A stretch of 64,000 bases of DNA from Lineus longissimus (lineage: Eukaryota > Nemertea > Pilidiophora > Heteronemertea > Lineidae): NCBI RefSeq assembly GCF_910592395.1, contig NC_088320.1, positions 11,158,501 through 11,222,500 on the forward strand, written 5' to 3'. Under the pieces are notes generated by a model. It was not told the origin of the DNA and ran no database searches. It saw nothing but the letters and a program-made list of their open reading frames with translations. The translations under genes were made by a program, and so were the position numbers. Below are positions 1 to 10,740 of this stretch, one piece after another (the stretch's first letter is position 1; each line of letters opens with the position of its first letter).

Positions 1-277
1 ACACAACAGTGAGTAGGCTGAGTTTTGAAGAGGACTCCTCAGTATGCGACTTTAGGCTGGTGCAAATTTATCGACAAAATTCTCCGGACTGTGAACTATT
101 CTCAACATATTGTCTTTTTTACCTGATATATGAACATCTAATGACAAGAAACTGATAGGTTTTAAGTGTGTTTATTGCCTCTACGAACTGTGATAAATGA
201 AAAGTTTGGTGCAGTGTTTGTCTGTCCCATCACTGATTTTGAAATCCAACATGGCGGCCCCCAGCAAAGATGATTCC

Positions 278-720
278 GAGACAAGACCACTAATGAATAT
301 TCATAGGTTGGAGGGTCGAGGCCTATCAATTAGACGAGTGCATGTTTTTTACTCTCAAGTACATATTTGGAGAGGTATTGAAAAAATATTTGCTGTGGCA
401 AGTCTACAGATATAAAGAAATTATTTGATGAAAAAATTAATTTCGAATTTTGCTAATTGGGTAATAGGGGGCGTGTTTTGAGTTTTTTCTGCCAGTTGGC
501 TGAAAACAGTGGAAATATCAAAGTCTGTCTAATTTGTCGATTATAAAAAAATTTCCGTGGTCAATCACCAATTTCCATCGCACCAGTTACTCGCAAGACT
601 AACCCGTATATCATATCCGAATTTCAGTTTCACTACTTGACGCGTTTGTTGATGCGTCGCGGTCAAACATTGACAATTTAACTGCTAAAAGGCTTAAAAA
701 ATCAATTGTGGTCTTGTCTC
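278..720 (+). mobile_element. MITE-like element, copy 1
   Basis: The segment begins GAGACAAGACCAC and ends GTGGTCTTGTCTC, a perfect 13-bp terminal inverted repeat. It is 443 bp long and has no coding capacity. The same segment recurs in the array and, in a diverged form, at 2710 and 6885. No clean target-site duplication is visible, so the superfamily is open. Confidence 0.65.
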
Positions 721-1269
721 TATTTACACTACATTTTGGGTCAATATAGTGAAAAATTTGAATGTGCTCAAATCACTCTAATTCATTTAGAATATTGTAT
801 TGCTGATGATTTAAGGTCAAAACAAGCTAAAATAATGAGAAAAAAACTTAATTTGACCCAAATAAGAGTCAACCTGACCCCGGTCTAAGTTCGGTTTCAT
901 TTTTACAAGTCTTGTTGTGTTGCCATTCATTTTGTAATTTCTTTGAAACTACTTAGGCCTTGATCATGAAAGTTGTGCCCTAAGCAGCAAATATATTCCT
1001 AAATCACATCCTAAATTTTCAGCTCCATAGCTTGCTTATTCTGGCCAGGGCAGGTCTTTGAATTTGGTGCTGTTGGCTGCAAAATCATGACTTTTTGTCG
1101 ATTTTGTCCTCTTTCGTCGCTTTGGCACAGTTGTACCACTCTTTGAAATGTCTCTCATTTCTCCAAAAATGTCCAGATATGACTTTCCTTTGTTGGAGAG
1201 TTGTGGGATGTCATGTACATTAGTTTGAAAAAAATCTCAAAATGTTAACCCCTGAAATGTACCTTCATT

Positions 1270-1712
1270 GAGACAAGACCACTAATGAATATTCATAGGT
1301 TGGAGGGTCGAGGCCTATCAATTAGACGAGTGCATGTTTTTTACTCTCAAGTACATATTTGGAGAGGTATTGAAAAAATATTTGCTGTGGCAAGTCTACA
1401 GATATAAAGAAATTATTTGATGAAAAAATTAATTTCGAATTTTGCTAATTGGGTAATAGGGGGCGTGTTTTGAGTTTTTTCTGCCAGTTGGCTGAAAACA
1501 GTGGAAATATCAAAGTCTGTCTAATTTGTCGATTATAAAAAAATTTCCGTGGTCAATCACCAATTTCCATCGCACCAGTTACTCGCAAGACTAACCCGTA
1601 TATCATATCCGAATTTCAGTTTCACTACTTGACGCGTTTGTTGATGCGTCGCGGTCAAACATTGACAATTTAACTGCTAAAAGGCTTAAAAAATCAATTG
1701 TGGTCTTGTCTC
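1270..1712 (+). mobile_element. MITE-like element, copy 2
   Basis: Same 443-bp unit as 278-720 with identical 13-bp inverted ends. It is separated from copy 1 by the 549-bp spacer (721-1269) and looks copied as part of the array rather than inserted independently. Confidence 0.65.
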
Positions 1713-2261
1713 TATTTACACTACATTTTGGGTCAATATAGTGAAAAATTTGAATGTGCTCAAATCACTCTAATTCATTTAGAATATTGTATTGCTGATG
1801 ATTTAAGGTCAAAACAAGCTAAAATAATGAGAAAAAAACTTAATTTGACCCAAATAAGAGTCAACCTGACCCCGGTCTAAGTTCGGTTTCATTTTTACAA
1901 GTCTTGTTGTGTTGCCATTCATTTTGTAATTTCTTTGAAACTACTTAGGCCTTGATCATGAAAGTTGTGCCCTAAGCAGCAAATATATTCCTAAATCACA
2001 TCCTAAATTTTCAGCTCCATAGCTTGCTTATTCTGGCCAGGGCAGGTCTTTGAATTTGGTGCTGTTGGCTGCAAAATCATGACTTTTTGTCGATTTTGTC
2101 CTCTTTCGTCGCTTTGGCACAGTTGTACCACTCTTTGAAATGTCTCTCATTTCTCCAAAAATGTCCAGATATGACTTTCCTTTGTTGGAGAGTTGTGGGA
2201 TGTCATGTACATTAGTTTGAAAAAAATCTCAAAATGTTAACCCCTGAAATGTACCTTCATT

Positions 2262-2704
2262 GAGACAAGACCACTAATGAATATTCATAGGTTGGAGGGT
2301 CGAGGCCTATCAATTAGACGAGTGCATGTTTTTTACTCTCAAGTACATATTTGGAGAGGTATTGAAAAAATATTTGCTGTGGCAAGTCTACAGATATAAA
2401 GAAATTATTTGATGAAAAAATTAATTTCGAATTTTGCTAATTGGGTAATAGGGGGCGTGTTTTGAGTTTTTTCTGCCAGTTGGCTGAAAACAGTGGAAAT
2501 ATCAAAGTCTGTCTAATTTGTCGATTATAAAAAAATTTCCGTGGTCAATCACCAATTTCCATCGCACCAGTTACTCGCAAGACTAACCCGTATATCATAT
2601 CCGAATTTCAGTTTCACTACTTGACGCGTTTGTTGATGCGTCGCGGTCAAACATTGACAATTTAACTGCTAAAAGGCTTAAAAAATCAATTGTGGTCTTG
2701 TCTC
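2262..2704 (+). mobile_element. MITE-like element, copy 3
   Basis: Third array copy, same inverted ends. Only five bases (2705-2709) separate it from the next, diverged copy. Confidence 0.65.
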
Positions 2705-2709
2705 TTCCT

Positions 2710-3147
2710 GAGACAAGACCACTAATGAATATTCATAGGTTGGAGGGTCCAGGCCTATCTATCTATCTATTAGACGAGTGCATGTTTTTTACTCTCAAGT
2801 ACATATTTGGAGAGGTATTGAAAAAATATTTGCTGTGGCAAGTCTACAGATATAAATAAATTGTTTGGTAAAAAAATAATTTTGAATTTTGACAACCTGG
2901 CCATAGGGGGGTGGTTCAAATTTGGAGTGAAAATGGCCGAAATGGGTAAAAATGTCCACTTGTGTCAAACTTGTCAATTTTTAAAAAAATTTCCGTGGTC
3001 AATCACCAATTTCCATCGCACCAGTTACTCGCAAGACTAACCCGTATATCATATCCGAATTTCAGTTTCACTACCTGACGCATTCTTTGATGGCGGGCAT
3101 TTTAAATAACTGGAAATGGCTTGGAAAATCAATTGTGGTCTTGTCTC
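2710..3147 (+). mobile_element. MITE-like element, diverged subfamily, copy 4
   Basis: It has the same GAGACAAGACCAC / GTGGTCTTGTCTC ends, but the middle differs from copies 1-3, for example a run of G near 2906 and a short CTAT expansion near 2758. It matches the copy at 6885-7316 closely. These two same-orientation copies of one subfamily flank the endonuclease/transposase pair at 3.4-6.2 kb. Confidence 0.65.
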
Positions 3148-3434
3148 TATTTAGAGGGTTTTGGGTTACAGGTCAAAAATAGTAAATGAGCTCTGAAATC
3201 CACAAAAACCGTTTGAATTGGCTGAAATGTGTTGAGAATGTGTGGACATATCATTGAAATTGGAAAATGTGGAAAAAAAGAAAATTCTCAAATTTAACCC
3301 CCCCCCCCTGTCCTACAGGGCTTTTAAGTGAAAATGCAAAAAATTGAAATTTTCAAAAAATTTCAAATAATTTCAAATTTTTCTACTTTTTTGGGCTAGA
3401 TATGTTTCATAACAATCATCAATTGTGAATAGTA

Positions 3435-3890
3435 ATGAAAGTGTTGATTGTTTTGCATGTTATTTTCATTTTGGGAGGTGTCGGGCACAGAGCACGCTGG
3501 GTGGCAGGGTACCAAGCTTTCACTAATTTTTTTATTTCAGCAGGTGAATTCAAGAGAAAAGTATCTGAATTACGAGCGAGAATATTAGCAAAGACAAAAA
3601 GTAATGGCTTTTGTTTGAAGAGGGGGGGTAACATACGGGTTTGTTAAAGTAAGTTTTTTGGATAAGCCGGTCACAATGACGGCACACCGGGCAATGTTTT
3701 TGTGTGACCATGATGAATTGAAATTCAAAACTGGCGCAGGTTATCATATAAGTCATCTTTGTCATAATCCTCTGTGCGTGAAAGTCGAGCACTTGACAAT
3801 AGAAAGAGGAAGGGTCAATCAAAGTAGAAAAAGGTGCAATGCCAAGAAAGTCTGTGCAGGCCATGGCAACCGCCCTAAATGCATTTTTCC
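3435..3890 (+). pseudogene. His-Me-finger (I-PpoI-like) endonuclease domain, frameshifted
   Basis: Two frames together encode a zinc-binding-loop homing-endonuclease-like domain. A basic helical stretch (from about 3542) leads to a Cys-containing strand. After a seven-G tract (3622-3628) the frame must shift by one base to continue into TAHRAMF, then HISHLCHNPLCVKVEHL, then CNAKKVCAGHGNRPKC. The order AHR, SHLCHN..C...HL and C...C.GHG..P.C is the His/Cys signature of this family, in which the His and Asn of the SHLCHN region act in metal-dependent DNA cleavage. A good acceptor (TTATTTCAG, near 3540) and donor (GTAAGC, 3891) suggest this is one exon of a spliced gene. The G-tract shift may be decay or a sequencing/assembly error. 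It converges on the transposase at 3956. Function in a transposon, intron or host gene is not known. Confidence 0.62.
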
Positions 3891-3955
3891 TGGTAAGCTA
3901 TATGTTGAAGTTGAAAGAAAATATCATTATATTGAATTGACATTTGAAAGTTTTC

Positions 3956-6157
3956 TTACCGCGATGGCAACCTCTTGGATGTCTTGGTGGCTGGTTGGAT
4001 CTTGAAGGATCGCCGAAAGTAGGAGTGGTCGTAGTTTCTGCTGTTTGGGTCGAGACATTTCCACTCTGGTACAGGCGGTCTGTCTCGTCGTGCAACAGCC
4101 TTCTTGACAGCCTTCCTTCGCAAGTCCGGCATTGTTATCATCACATGTTTCTTGTAGTCACCACCCCTGGTTTTGTTTTTCTTTTTCGTGAAGTAATCTG
4201 TTGCCCTGATGTTTTTCAAAACACCAGCTAACTTCTGGTGTCTAGCACTCCGTTGGTACCTGACTGTGTACTGCCTGTTCATTGCAATTCTGTCCAGCGC
4301 TTTCATTGGGCGGCAACAAGTATCGACTTCGATGTTGAACCACTTTAGTTTCCGTCGCCCGCTCTCGGCTATGTTATGGTTCATTCTGTGGGCTGCTGAA
4401 TGGATACGAGGGGTTGAGTTCCTGCTCCTGGTCACAATCTTAGGATCGCTGGCCGACAGACCTCGATTCTTGGACTCAACCCCCTGGGTTGTCACGCCAA
4501 GACTCAGCTGTCGCAACGCTCCTTTACTAAGGCATACCTCCAAAACGAGATGTACCAAGTTCTTGTCAATCACTGTCATTTTAAACTTGGGAATCTCACC
4601 GTAAGATGACCATCGTGTTGATTTGTGCCACCAAGAACCAGTTGTGCCTGAGCACAGTGAGAATTCGTTCTGTGGACAACCAGTGCAGTCACCACCATAA
4701 CAGTTCACAACACAGGCAACAGTGTCATACAGGTATCCCATGATCCTGTCGAGATCACCGTTGCAGCGCTTGAATAGAGATTGCAAAATCTTGGATGACC
4801 TTACCCTAAGATCATTCAGAAACGTTGTTTTTAACAGTGTTCTCTCCTCAGCAGTACGTCCCGGGAACATACCTTTACTGAATTCAGCTCTATGTCCTGC
4901 ACGCGTCTGGGCTTGATGCAAATGTATAGAGTCAAGTTGATGCTTCACCGTGAACAAGCCGCCGAAGAGCTTTTTTGTTGCATCAGTTAACCCTTTGAAT
5001 GAACTGGAATCACCATCTGTAGTCAAATGTTCTACATGTAGGCCCTGTTTCTCAAAAGTCTCGGCAAATGCAACCCCAAGATCATATTCTCTGAATGCAT
5101 CTGCTTCAGGAAAGTTAGCCGTGCACTTCGAGTGTCGTTCGTCAACGTTTGTGCCAGTGGCACCACATTTAACTTCAAAACCTTTCGCCCGCATTGCAGC
5201 CCCTATCCAGCAGAGTTTTGTTTTAACCTCAATGTCAATGATTTTGTGTTCATCTGTCACATTTTCAACACATAATCCAGTCATTGTGCTCGCACAACGG
5301 CCCATCTTGTTCCTCGAAGTGAGGTGTAAACTATTATAGCGTCCATCAGCTTGGACATTGATTCCTGTGTCGTCCTGATTTCTTAGGCGCAGTATCCTTT
5401 TCAAGTTCTCGCGTATGTCTGCCATATCGGCCACATTCATTTTAACTGTTTCATCACCAACCTTATTTGCCTGCTTTTGCATGATACTCCTACAGGGGGG
5501 CGGGATTCCCATCATGCTCAGTATGTAACTCATACTCTCGTTGCCAATCATTGTGTCCTGCAACGCAATCTGTAATGCAACATTTGGAAGAGCGGCTTTT
5601 CGTCCGCGCTTGCCAGTGTCTATGTCCTCAAAAAGTTTATACAATTTCGAATAAAAACCACAGTTTTTACACACCACAGTGACTGAACAACACACCCCCT
5701 GCTTACGTACCTCTCCATATTTGAATATCGGCTGACAGTTCACGTGATATTCGCTATGGGCCCTGTTAACGTCGTTGAGCACATCCATCAGTTTGGTTGT
5801 CTGAACAACGAAACTCTCGTGATCATGCTCCATGGTCTCATCTGGTATCTCCATCTCATCATCAGTGTCTTCTTTCATGTTCAGCCGTAGTAAGTTGACA
5901 TTCTTGGCAGTACGGTTATTAATATCCGGTATGTGTCTTTTGCCGTCGTGTCCCATCGTTGTGACCTGTCCGTACTCCTGGGGCGTGAGTCGTCTCCATG
6001 CGGGTTGTAGGCCTACTTCTCGTTCGTCGTCGCTCACCACCTCGACACCTCCACTCCGCACGTGTCCGCTCTTGAACATTGTTCTCATTGCTGCATTCGA
6101 TGCCCTAGGGCACCTCGGACCCCGTTTTCCTATCAATCTCCTCGCCTTTGTCCTCAT
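3956..6157 (-). CDS. Mutator-like (animal MULE-type) transposase, intact 733-aa ORF
   Basis: A single uninterrupted reading frame starts at ATG 6157. The N-terminus is basic with CxxC pairs near residues 156-166 (CCSV, CKNCGF), which could bind zinc. A core follows with Asp at residue 271 in QADGRYN and Asp at 381/383 in TTDGDSSS, spaced as expected for the first two acidic residues of a DDE/D catalytic fold. The C-terminus is long and very basic. The pattern recalls the Mutator-like transposase domain of invertebrate transposon proteins; I could not assign the third acidic residue. The expected role is cutting and joining transposon ends in the nucleus. No introns are evident and no terminal inverted repeats could be tied to it. 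Alternative: a Kolobok-like or domesticated relative. The domain name is from recall and was not searched. Confidence 0.6.
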   Translation of the reverse strand: MRTKARRLIGKRGPRCPRASNAAMRTMFKSGHVRSGGVEVVSDDEREVGLQPAWRRLTPQEYGQVTTMGHDGKRHIPDINNRTAKNVNLLRLNMKEDTDDEMEIPDETMEHDHESFVVQTTKLMDVLNDVNRAHSEYHVNCQPIFKYGEVRKQGVCCSVTVVCKNCGFYSKLYKLFEDIDTGKRGRKAALPNVALQIALQDTMIGNESMSYILSMMGIPPPCRSIMQKQANKVGDETVKMNVADMADIRENLKRILRLRNQDDTGINVQADGRYNSLHLTSRNKMGRCASTMTGLCVENVTDEHKIIDIEVKTKLCWIGAAMRAKGFEVKCGATGTNVDERHSKCTANFPEADAFREYDLGVAFAETFEKQGLHVEHLTTDGDSSSFKGLTDATKKLFGGLFTVKHQLDSIHLHQAQTRAGHRAEFSKGMFPGRTAEERTLLKTTFLNDLRVRSSKILQSLFKRCNGDLDRIMGYLYDTVACVVNCYGGDCTGCPQNEFSLCSGTTGSWWHKSTRWSSYGEIPKFKMTVIDKNLVHLVLEVCLSKGALRQLSLGVTTQGVESKNRGLSASDPKIVTRSRNSTPRIHSAAHRMNHNIAESGRRKLKWFNIEVDTCCRPMKALDRIAMNRQYTVRYQRSARHQKLAGVLKNIRATDYFTKKKNKTRGGDYKKHVMITMPDLRRKAVKKAVARRDRPPVPEWKCLDPNSRNYDHSYFRRSFKIQPATKTSKRLPSR

Positions 6158-6884
6158 CTTGTCTTGTCTTTTCGTAACTTGTCTCTCTTTGCTTAAAATC
6201 GTACTCCTAGGAGATGTCTATTTCGGGATGCTTCCTTCAACAGACTGAAAATACACAAGAAAGGACAAGAGATTACAAAAGGGTGGATGTTGATAGGACA
6301 ATAGCAATGACAATGGTTGCTGTTGTGGAAGTGTCAGACTTGGATGTGACAGACAAGGAGATAACATATGGGTTAATCTTTTTCTCATTTCACACCTTAC
6401 TAACAAGCTTTCCATGCTTATAATGCATCATATATTTGTTGTTTTTCAAATTTCAGACAAAGTTAATATTGTTCGATTTGAAATTTTGACATTTTCAGCA
6501 TGATACCACTGTCACAACCTTGGAACATCCTTTAAAAAGACAACTTTTTTCCAAAAAATTGAAATTTTTGAATATTTGTCATGAATTAAAATTGTTTCAA
6601 ATTCCTATTTCAGATTGACTGTAGACCACTGGTGATTTGTCGAAGATTCGGTACCATTCGATTAAGAATTCTACGAGTTAATGAGCTTAACTTGAAGACA
6701 GTCTGTAAACAATTTGAAGACGAAATATAAGGTAGGTTGTCCGTATCGGACAAAATTTTAAAACGTTAATAGCTCGCTCAAATCAAGTTCATTTTTGATG
6801 AAACTTGGTTATGTTAGTCAAGACATCTCAAATGTTTGGGAAAAGGCATATTTCATTGATATCTCAAGATTATCCCTCTTCATT
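6158..6884. other. Non-coding stretch between transposase and MITE copy 5
   Basis: Short open frames occur, but none shows codon-like conservation or a known motif. The stretch is AT-rich with homopolymer A/T runs. A promoter for the minus-strand transposase would lie just above 6157, but I see no convincing TATA element. Confidence 0.5.
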
Positions 6885-7316
6885 GAGACAAGACCACTAA
6901 TGAATATTCATAGGTTGGAGGGTCCAGGCCTATCTATTAGACGAGTGCATTTTTTTTTACTCTCAAGTACATATTTGGAGAGGTATTGAAAAAATATTTG
7001 CTGTGGCAAGTCTACAGATATAAATAAATTGTTTGGTAAAAAAAATAATATTGAATTTTGACAACCTGGCCATAGGGGGGTGGTTCAAATTTGGAGTGAA
7101 AATGGCCGAAATGGGTAAAAATGTCCACTTGTGTCAAACTTGTCAATTTTAAAAAAAATTTCCGTGGTCAATCACCAATTTCCATCGCACCAGTTACTCG
7201 CAAGACTAACCCGTATATCATATCCGAATTTCAGTTTCACTACCTGACGCATTCTTTGATGGCGGGCATTTTAAATAACTGGAAATGGCTTGGAAAATCA
7301 ATTGTGGTCTTGTCTC
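6885..7316 (+). mobile_element. MITE-like element, copy 5 (same subfamily as copy 4)
   Basis: 432 bp with the same 13-bp inverted ends. The interior matches 2710-3147 closely, with small indels. It ends exactly where coding-like sequence of the DUF7869-type gene begins (7317), so it sits at the 5' edge of that gene. Confidence 0.68.
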
Positions 7317-7467
7317 TCCTCGAATATTGCCAGGTGTTTAAACGAACGTTGTGCCATAAATCTTGGTGGTATCACTTCAAATGAGGAGTTTGCTGGACTG
7401 ATAGAAGACTATTTTGGGGATGAGGATCCAGGAAGTGACTTTGAATCGGAGGAGAATGTGTTATAAG
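7317..7467 (+). pseudogene. Probable upstream exon of DUF7869-type gene, with in-frame TAA
   Basis: An open stretch reads ...NLGGITSNEEFAGLIEDYF, then an acidic run (DEDPGSDFESEEN), until TAA at 7464-7466, one base before a candidate GTTAGT donor at 7468. Splicing there leaves one base, which matches the two bases the next exon (7689 or 7692) needs. The acidic composition suits the N-terminus of this protein class. The stop codon means either this allele is broken or the true donor lies slightly upstream. The preceding 5' end is obscured by MITE copy 5. Confidence 0.42.
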
Positions 7468-7688
7468 GTTAGTTTGTTGTGTTCCATATCTCGCTGTACA
7501 TTAATGTACACAACTGTACACCAATGTACACAAAATATACAGCAATGTTTTCAAACAGCATTGGGAGTGTCTAAACCTGTTTAAAAATGTGCTAGTAAGC
7601 CAACAATTGCACTATTGTGTACAAATCTTACTAGTAGGGCCTACACAAGGTAAATTGCCTCAACTAATGATGTTCATTTTTATTTCAG

Positions 7689-9817
7689 CAGAGTCCGTAG
7701 TGGTCGAAGATGATGGTGATGAACCCCTTGTTGTCGTGGAACCCCAGGCAGAAAGCATAGCAAAAGTACGTCGTGATTTTGCAACACGTGGAGGTCAAGA
7801 CTTCCATTCATCTGCTGGTAATTGTGACGCCAAACTGCATGCTCCCTTCTCGTGTAAATGCAAGTTTTCCGCCGGAGAACCATGCTCCCGGTCCTTCGAC
7901 ACCGATGAACTTTCATTGCTACGGATGCAACATCTTGAGCTTGATAACAAAGAACTTGACTTTATTCTGCTGGGCCAAATCCGAAGTAACCTTCATCGTT
8001 CCGATGAAACAGTCAAATCGAAAAAGAAGGAGCAGAAAGCGCGTGTGTTGTACAGATTGGACTACTTCTACGAGCATCGCAAGATCTGCAAGGAGACATT
8101 CATGTTCATTCATGGGATAAACAAAGACAGACTTTCTAATGTGATGCACCATTATGTGAACAATGGTGTGGTTGAACGCATCCACAAGAACAAGGGAAAA
8201 CAAGTGAAGCATGCATTGACTGTCCCATATATTGAACGTGTAGTAACATTCATAAACAATTTTGCCGAAGAAAATGCAGTACTCTTGCCGGGTCGAATCC
8301 CGGGTTACAAGAGGGATGATCTCAGACTTTTACCTTCATCGGTCAGCAAGGCGGGCGTGTACCGTCTTTATTCAAGATCCGTTGTCGCACAGGGAGATAA
8401 GGCTGTGGGTGACAAGACATTCTATCGGCTGTGGAAAGAATACGTTCCATACATTCTTCCAATGAAGCCGCTGACTGATCTTTGTTGGACGTGCCAGCAG
8501 AACAGCAAGCTGCTGTTGAAGTCTGTCAATCGGACAACTACAGAAAAGTCTGACGCCCTAAAAACAGCAGAGCAACATCTCTTGGATGCCACTACAGAAA
8601 GAAGCCTGTACAATGCCAAGGTGAAAGACTGCAAAGATGCCCTTGACCAGCACAGCATCACTGACCTGAACCGTCCTGGGAACAACATACCAGATTCATC
8701 AGTTGAGGCTGAGGTGAGTACATGTACCTGACAGAAACATTGGCTTAAAATAACATTATCGTTAGATTGCATTACTCATGTTCATATCAACATCAAACAT
8801 AAAAGTCTGTTCAATCTTTTTCAGGTTCATTACAGCTTTGACTTCGCCCAGCAGATCCATTATCCACACGACCCGATGCAGCCAGGACCCATTTTCTTCA
8901 AGACGCCGAGAAAATGTGGTGTATTTGGGATGATGACAGAAGGCATACCCAAGATGGTGATCTTCTTGCTGGATGAAGCCACCAACGTCGGCAAGGGTGC
9001 GAACTGTGTAATCTCTCTGTTGGATTTCTTCTTTGACAATTACGGTTTGAAGGAAACAGTGGCCCATCTTCATGCAGACAACTGTTCTGGTCAAAACAAA
9101 AACAATGCGATGGTGCAGTACCTGTCTTGGCGAGTGCTGACTGGCCGACACTCTGGGGTCAAGTTGTCGTTTATGTTGGCAGGGCACACCAAGTTTGCCC
9201 CAGATTCTATGTTTGGTCTGTTCAAACGAAAGTTTCGATCAACGAAGGTGGACTGCCTGGCTGACATAGAACAAGTTGCCGTTGATGCTTCCCCACGCGA
9301 AGTTCTCCTCACACAGCTCTGTGGCAATGAAGCTGGAGATGTCATTGTCCCTGTCAGGCAATGGGACACTTACCTGAGCCAGTTCTATCGAAAGCTGCCA
9401 GAGATCAAGCCGCTCCACCACATCGAGTTCCTCCAGGATGGCTCTGTCAATCGCTACATGAGTGAATCTAACACTGTCAGTCAGAACATTCTCAAATGTG
9501 ATCGTGCTGATGTTGGGCAGGGGAAACCTGAGGTCATTGTTCCGAAAGGTTTAAATGAGCAACGTGTTGCGTACCTGTACAACGATATCCGAGAGTTTGT
9601 GTCGGACGAGTGCAAGGATCTCGTGTGCCCAAAACCAGCTGCTGCAATGGATGTTGATCAACAACGTGATGGTCCTCCTGAGGATGTACTTCCAGTTCCG
9701 GTGCCACAAGTCGCTACTCCAACTCCTGGTCGAGGCCGAGCTGCTCCAAATCGTGGACGGGGTCGTCCTAAGAAGACACCAAGAGGCCGTGCTGCAAAGA
9801 GGCCTAGGACAGAATAG
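7689..9817 (+). CDS. DUF7869-type transposon-derived protein, spliced
   Basis: The main coding region has two exons, 7689-8713 and 8825-9817. They are joined by a phase-0 intron with GTGAGT donor (8714) and TTTTTCAG acceptor; the frame is open across the junction. The first exon begins after TTTATTTCAG at 7688 (7692 is also possible), so no start codon is present here. Seen features: a Cys pattern near 7850-7880 (CKC...C), a GRIPGYKRDD segment near 8290, CWTCQ near 8482, a heptad-like helical stretch near 8540-8650, then HLHADNCSGQNKNN at about 9067, the hallmark of animal DUF7869 proteins, and a proline/glycine/arginine-rich basic tail (RGRGRPKK) like an AT-hook. These proteins are generally regarded as transposon-encoded. 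The reaction is not established; a DDE-like nuclease is an inference. Confidence 0.72.
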
Positions 9818-9841
9818 ACTGTTTCCGCTATTTGTAGACTT

Positions 9842-10260
9842 TAGGCGTGGCTTACACTGTTGCCATGGTAATCATTGAAATTGACACTGGTACTATCTTC
9901 TCTTGAATTCTAGGCCACATCTTTTATCAGAAATGGAAGTTATAAGCCTGTATTGTGTACTGTTAGATTGAAAAATTGTGATCGCCTTTACATGTAGGCG
10001 TGGCGTGGTGTACACTGTTGCTATGGTAACCATTGAAATTGACAGTACTAAAATTATCACCTCTTAATGCTGAGCCACATGGTTTTAATCTTTATCAGAA
10101 ATGGAAGTTATACTATAGTAAGCCTGTATTGTGTACATCCTGTATGATAGAAGAATTTTGATAGAGTTTAGGCCAGGCGTACACTGTTGCCATGGTAACC
10201 ATTGAATTGACACTATAGCCCTGACTATAGTAGCATATCTTGTATACTTAACCATTATTG
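9842..10260 (+). repeat. Three degenerate ~155-170-bp tandem repeats
   Basis: A motif with ACACTGTTGCCATGGTAA, then a TTGACACT-like segment, then AGAAATGGAAGTTATA recurs starting near 9842, 9997 and 10168. The copies differ by indels, as in an old tandem duplication in the 3' flank of the DUF7869-type gene. It may be 3' UTR sequence of that transposon. Confidence 0.6.
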
Positions 10261-10740
10261 TTTTCATCTATTATAATAAATGGAAATTAATTGGAAATTA
10301 TAGGCCTCTTTTATTTTTATGGTGAACAGGATGAGTGTCCCCTCACCCTAGATTTCGCCTAAAATCTGGTCCTGAATTCTGGTAGGCACCCCTCATGAAT
10401 TGCTTTATATCTGAAGAACTAGAATTTTCCTGGCAATGAGTGATACCTCATCTGAAAGGTATGATTATAAGCTTTAATGTGGTGTAACACTCATAACCAG
10501 AATAACTTTGGTTCCCAAGATATCTCTATTTGAAAGTTTGAAAATTTTCAGATAGAAAGTTCTGAAAATGACCCTTCATGGAGGAATAAAGAAGTCGATA
10601 TTTCAAATTGCTATATCTCGAAAACCGTTTGAGGGAATTGCTTGAAACTTGGAAGCTGAATCCCTTGGATCATATACTTGAAGGATATGGGCTTAAATCA
10701 CATAGGAAAAAAATGACTCTAGGCGGGTTTTCTCAGAGAG

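Larger units (their letters stand above)
278..2704. repeat. 992-bp tandem array of MITE plus spacer
   Basis: The same block starts at 278, 1270 and 2262, a period of exactly 992 bp. It gives two full units and a third that ends after its MITE part. Each unit is a 443-bp segment with inverted ends followed by a 549-bp spacer. By eye the copies are almost base-identical, including 60-codon open stretches at 706-888 and 1698-1880 that are shadows of the duplication and not genes. The near identity suggests recent unequal exchange or array expansion. Confidence 0.9.

Noticed and set aside
706-1880. Identical 60-codon frames at 706 and 1698
   Set aside because: Identity comes from the 992-bp duplication; they start with a non-ATG codon and have no coding signature.
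8285-8305. GGGTCGAATCCCGGG, similar to a tRNA B box
   Set aside because: It lies inside the GRIPGY coding segment of the DUF7869-type gene and no cloverleaf can be drawn around it.
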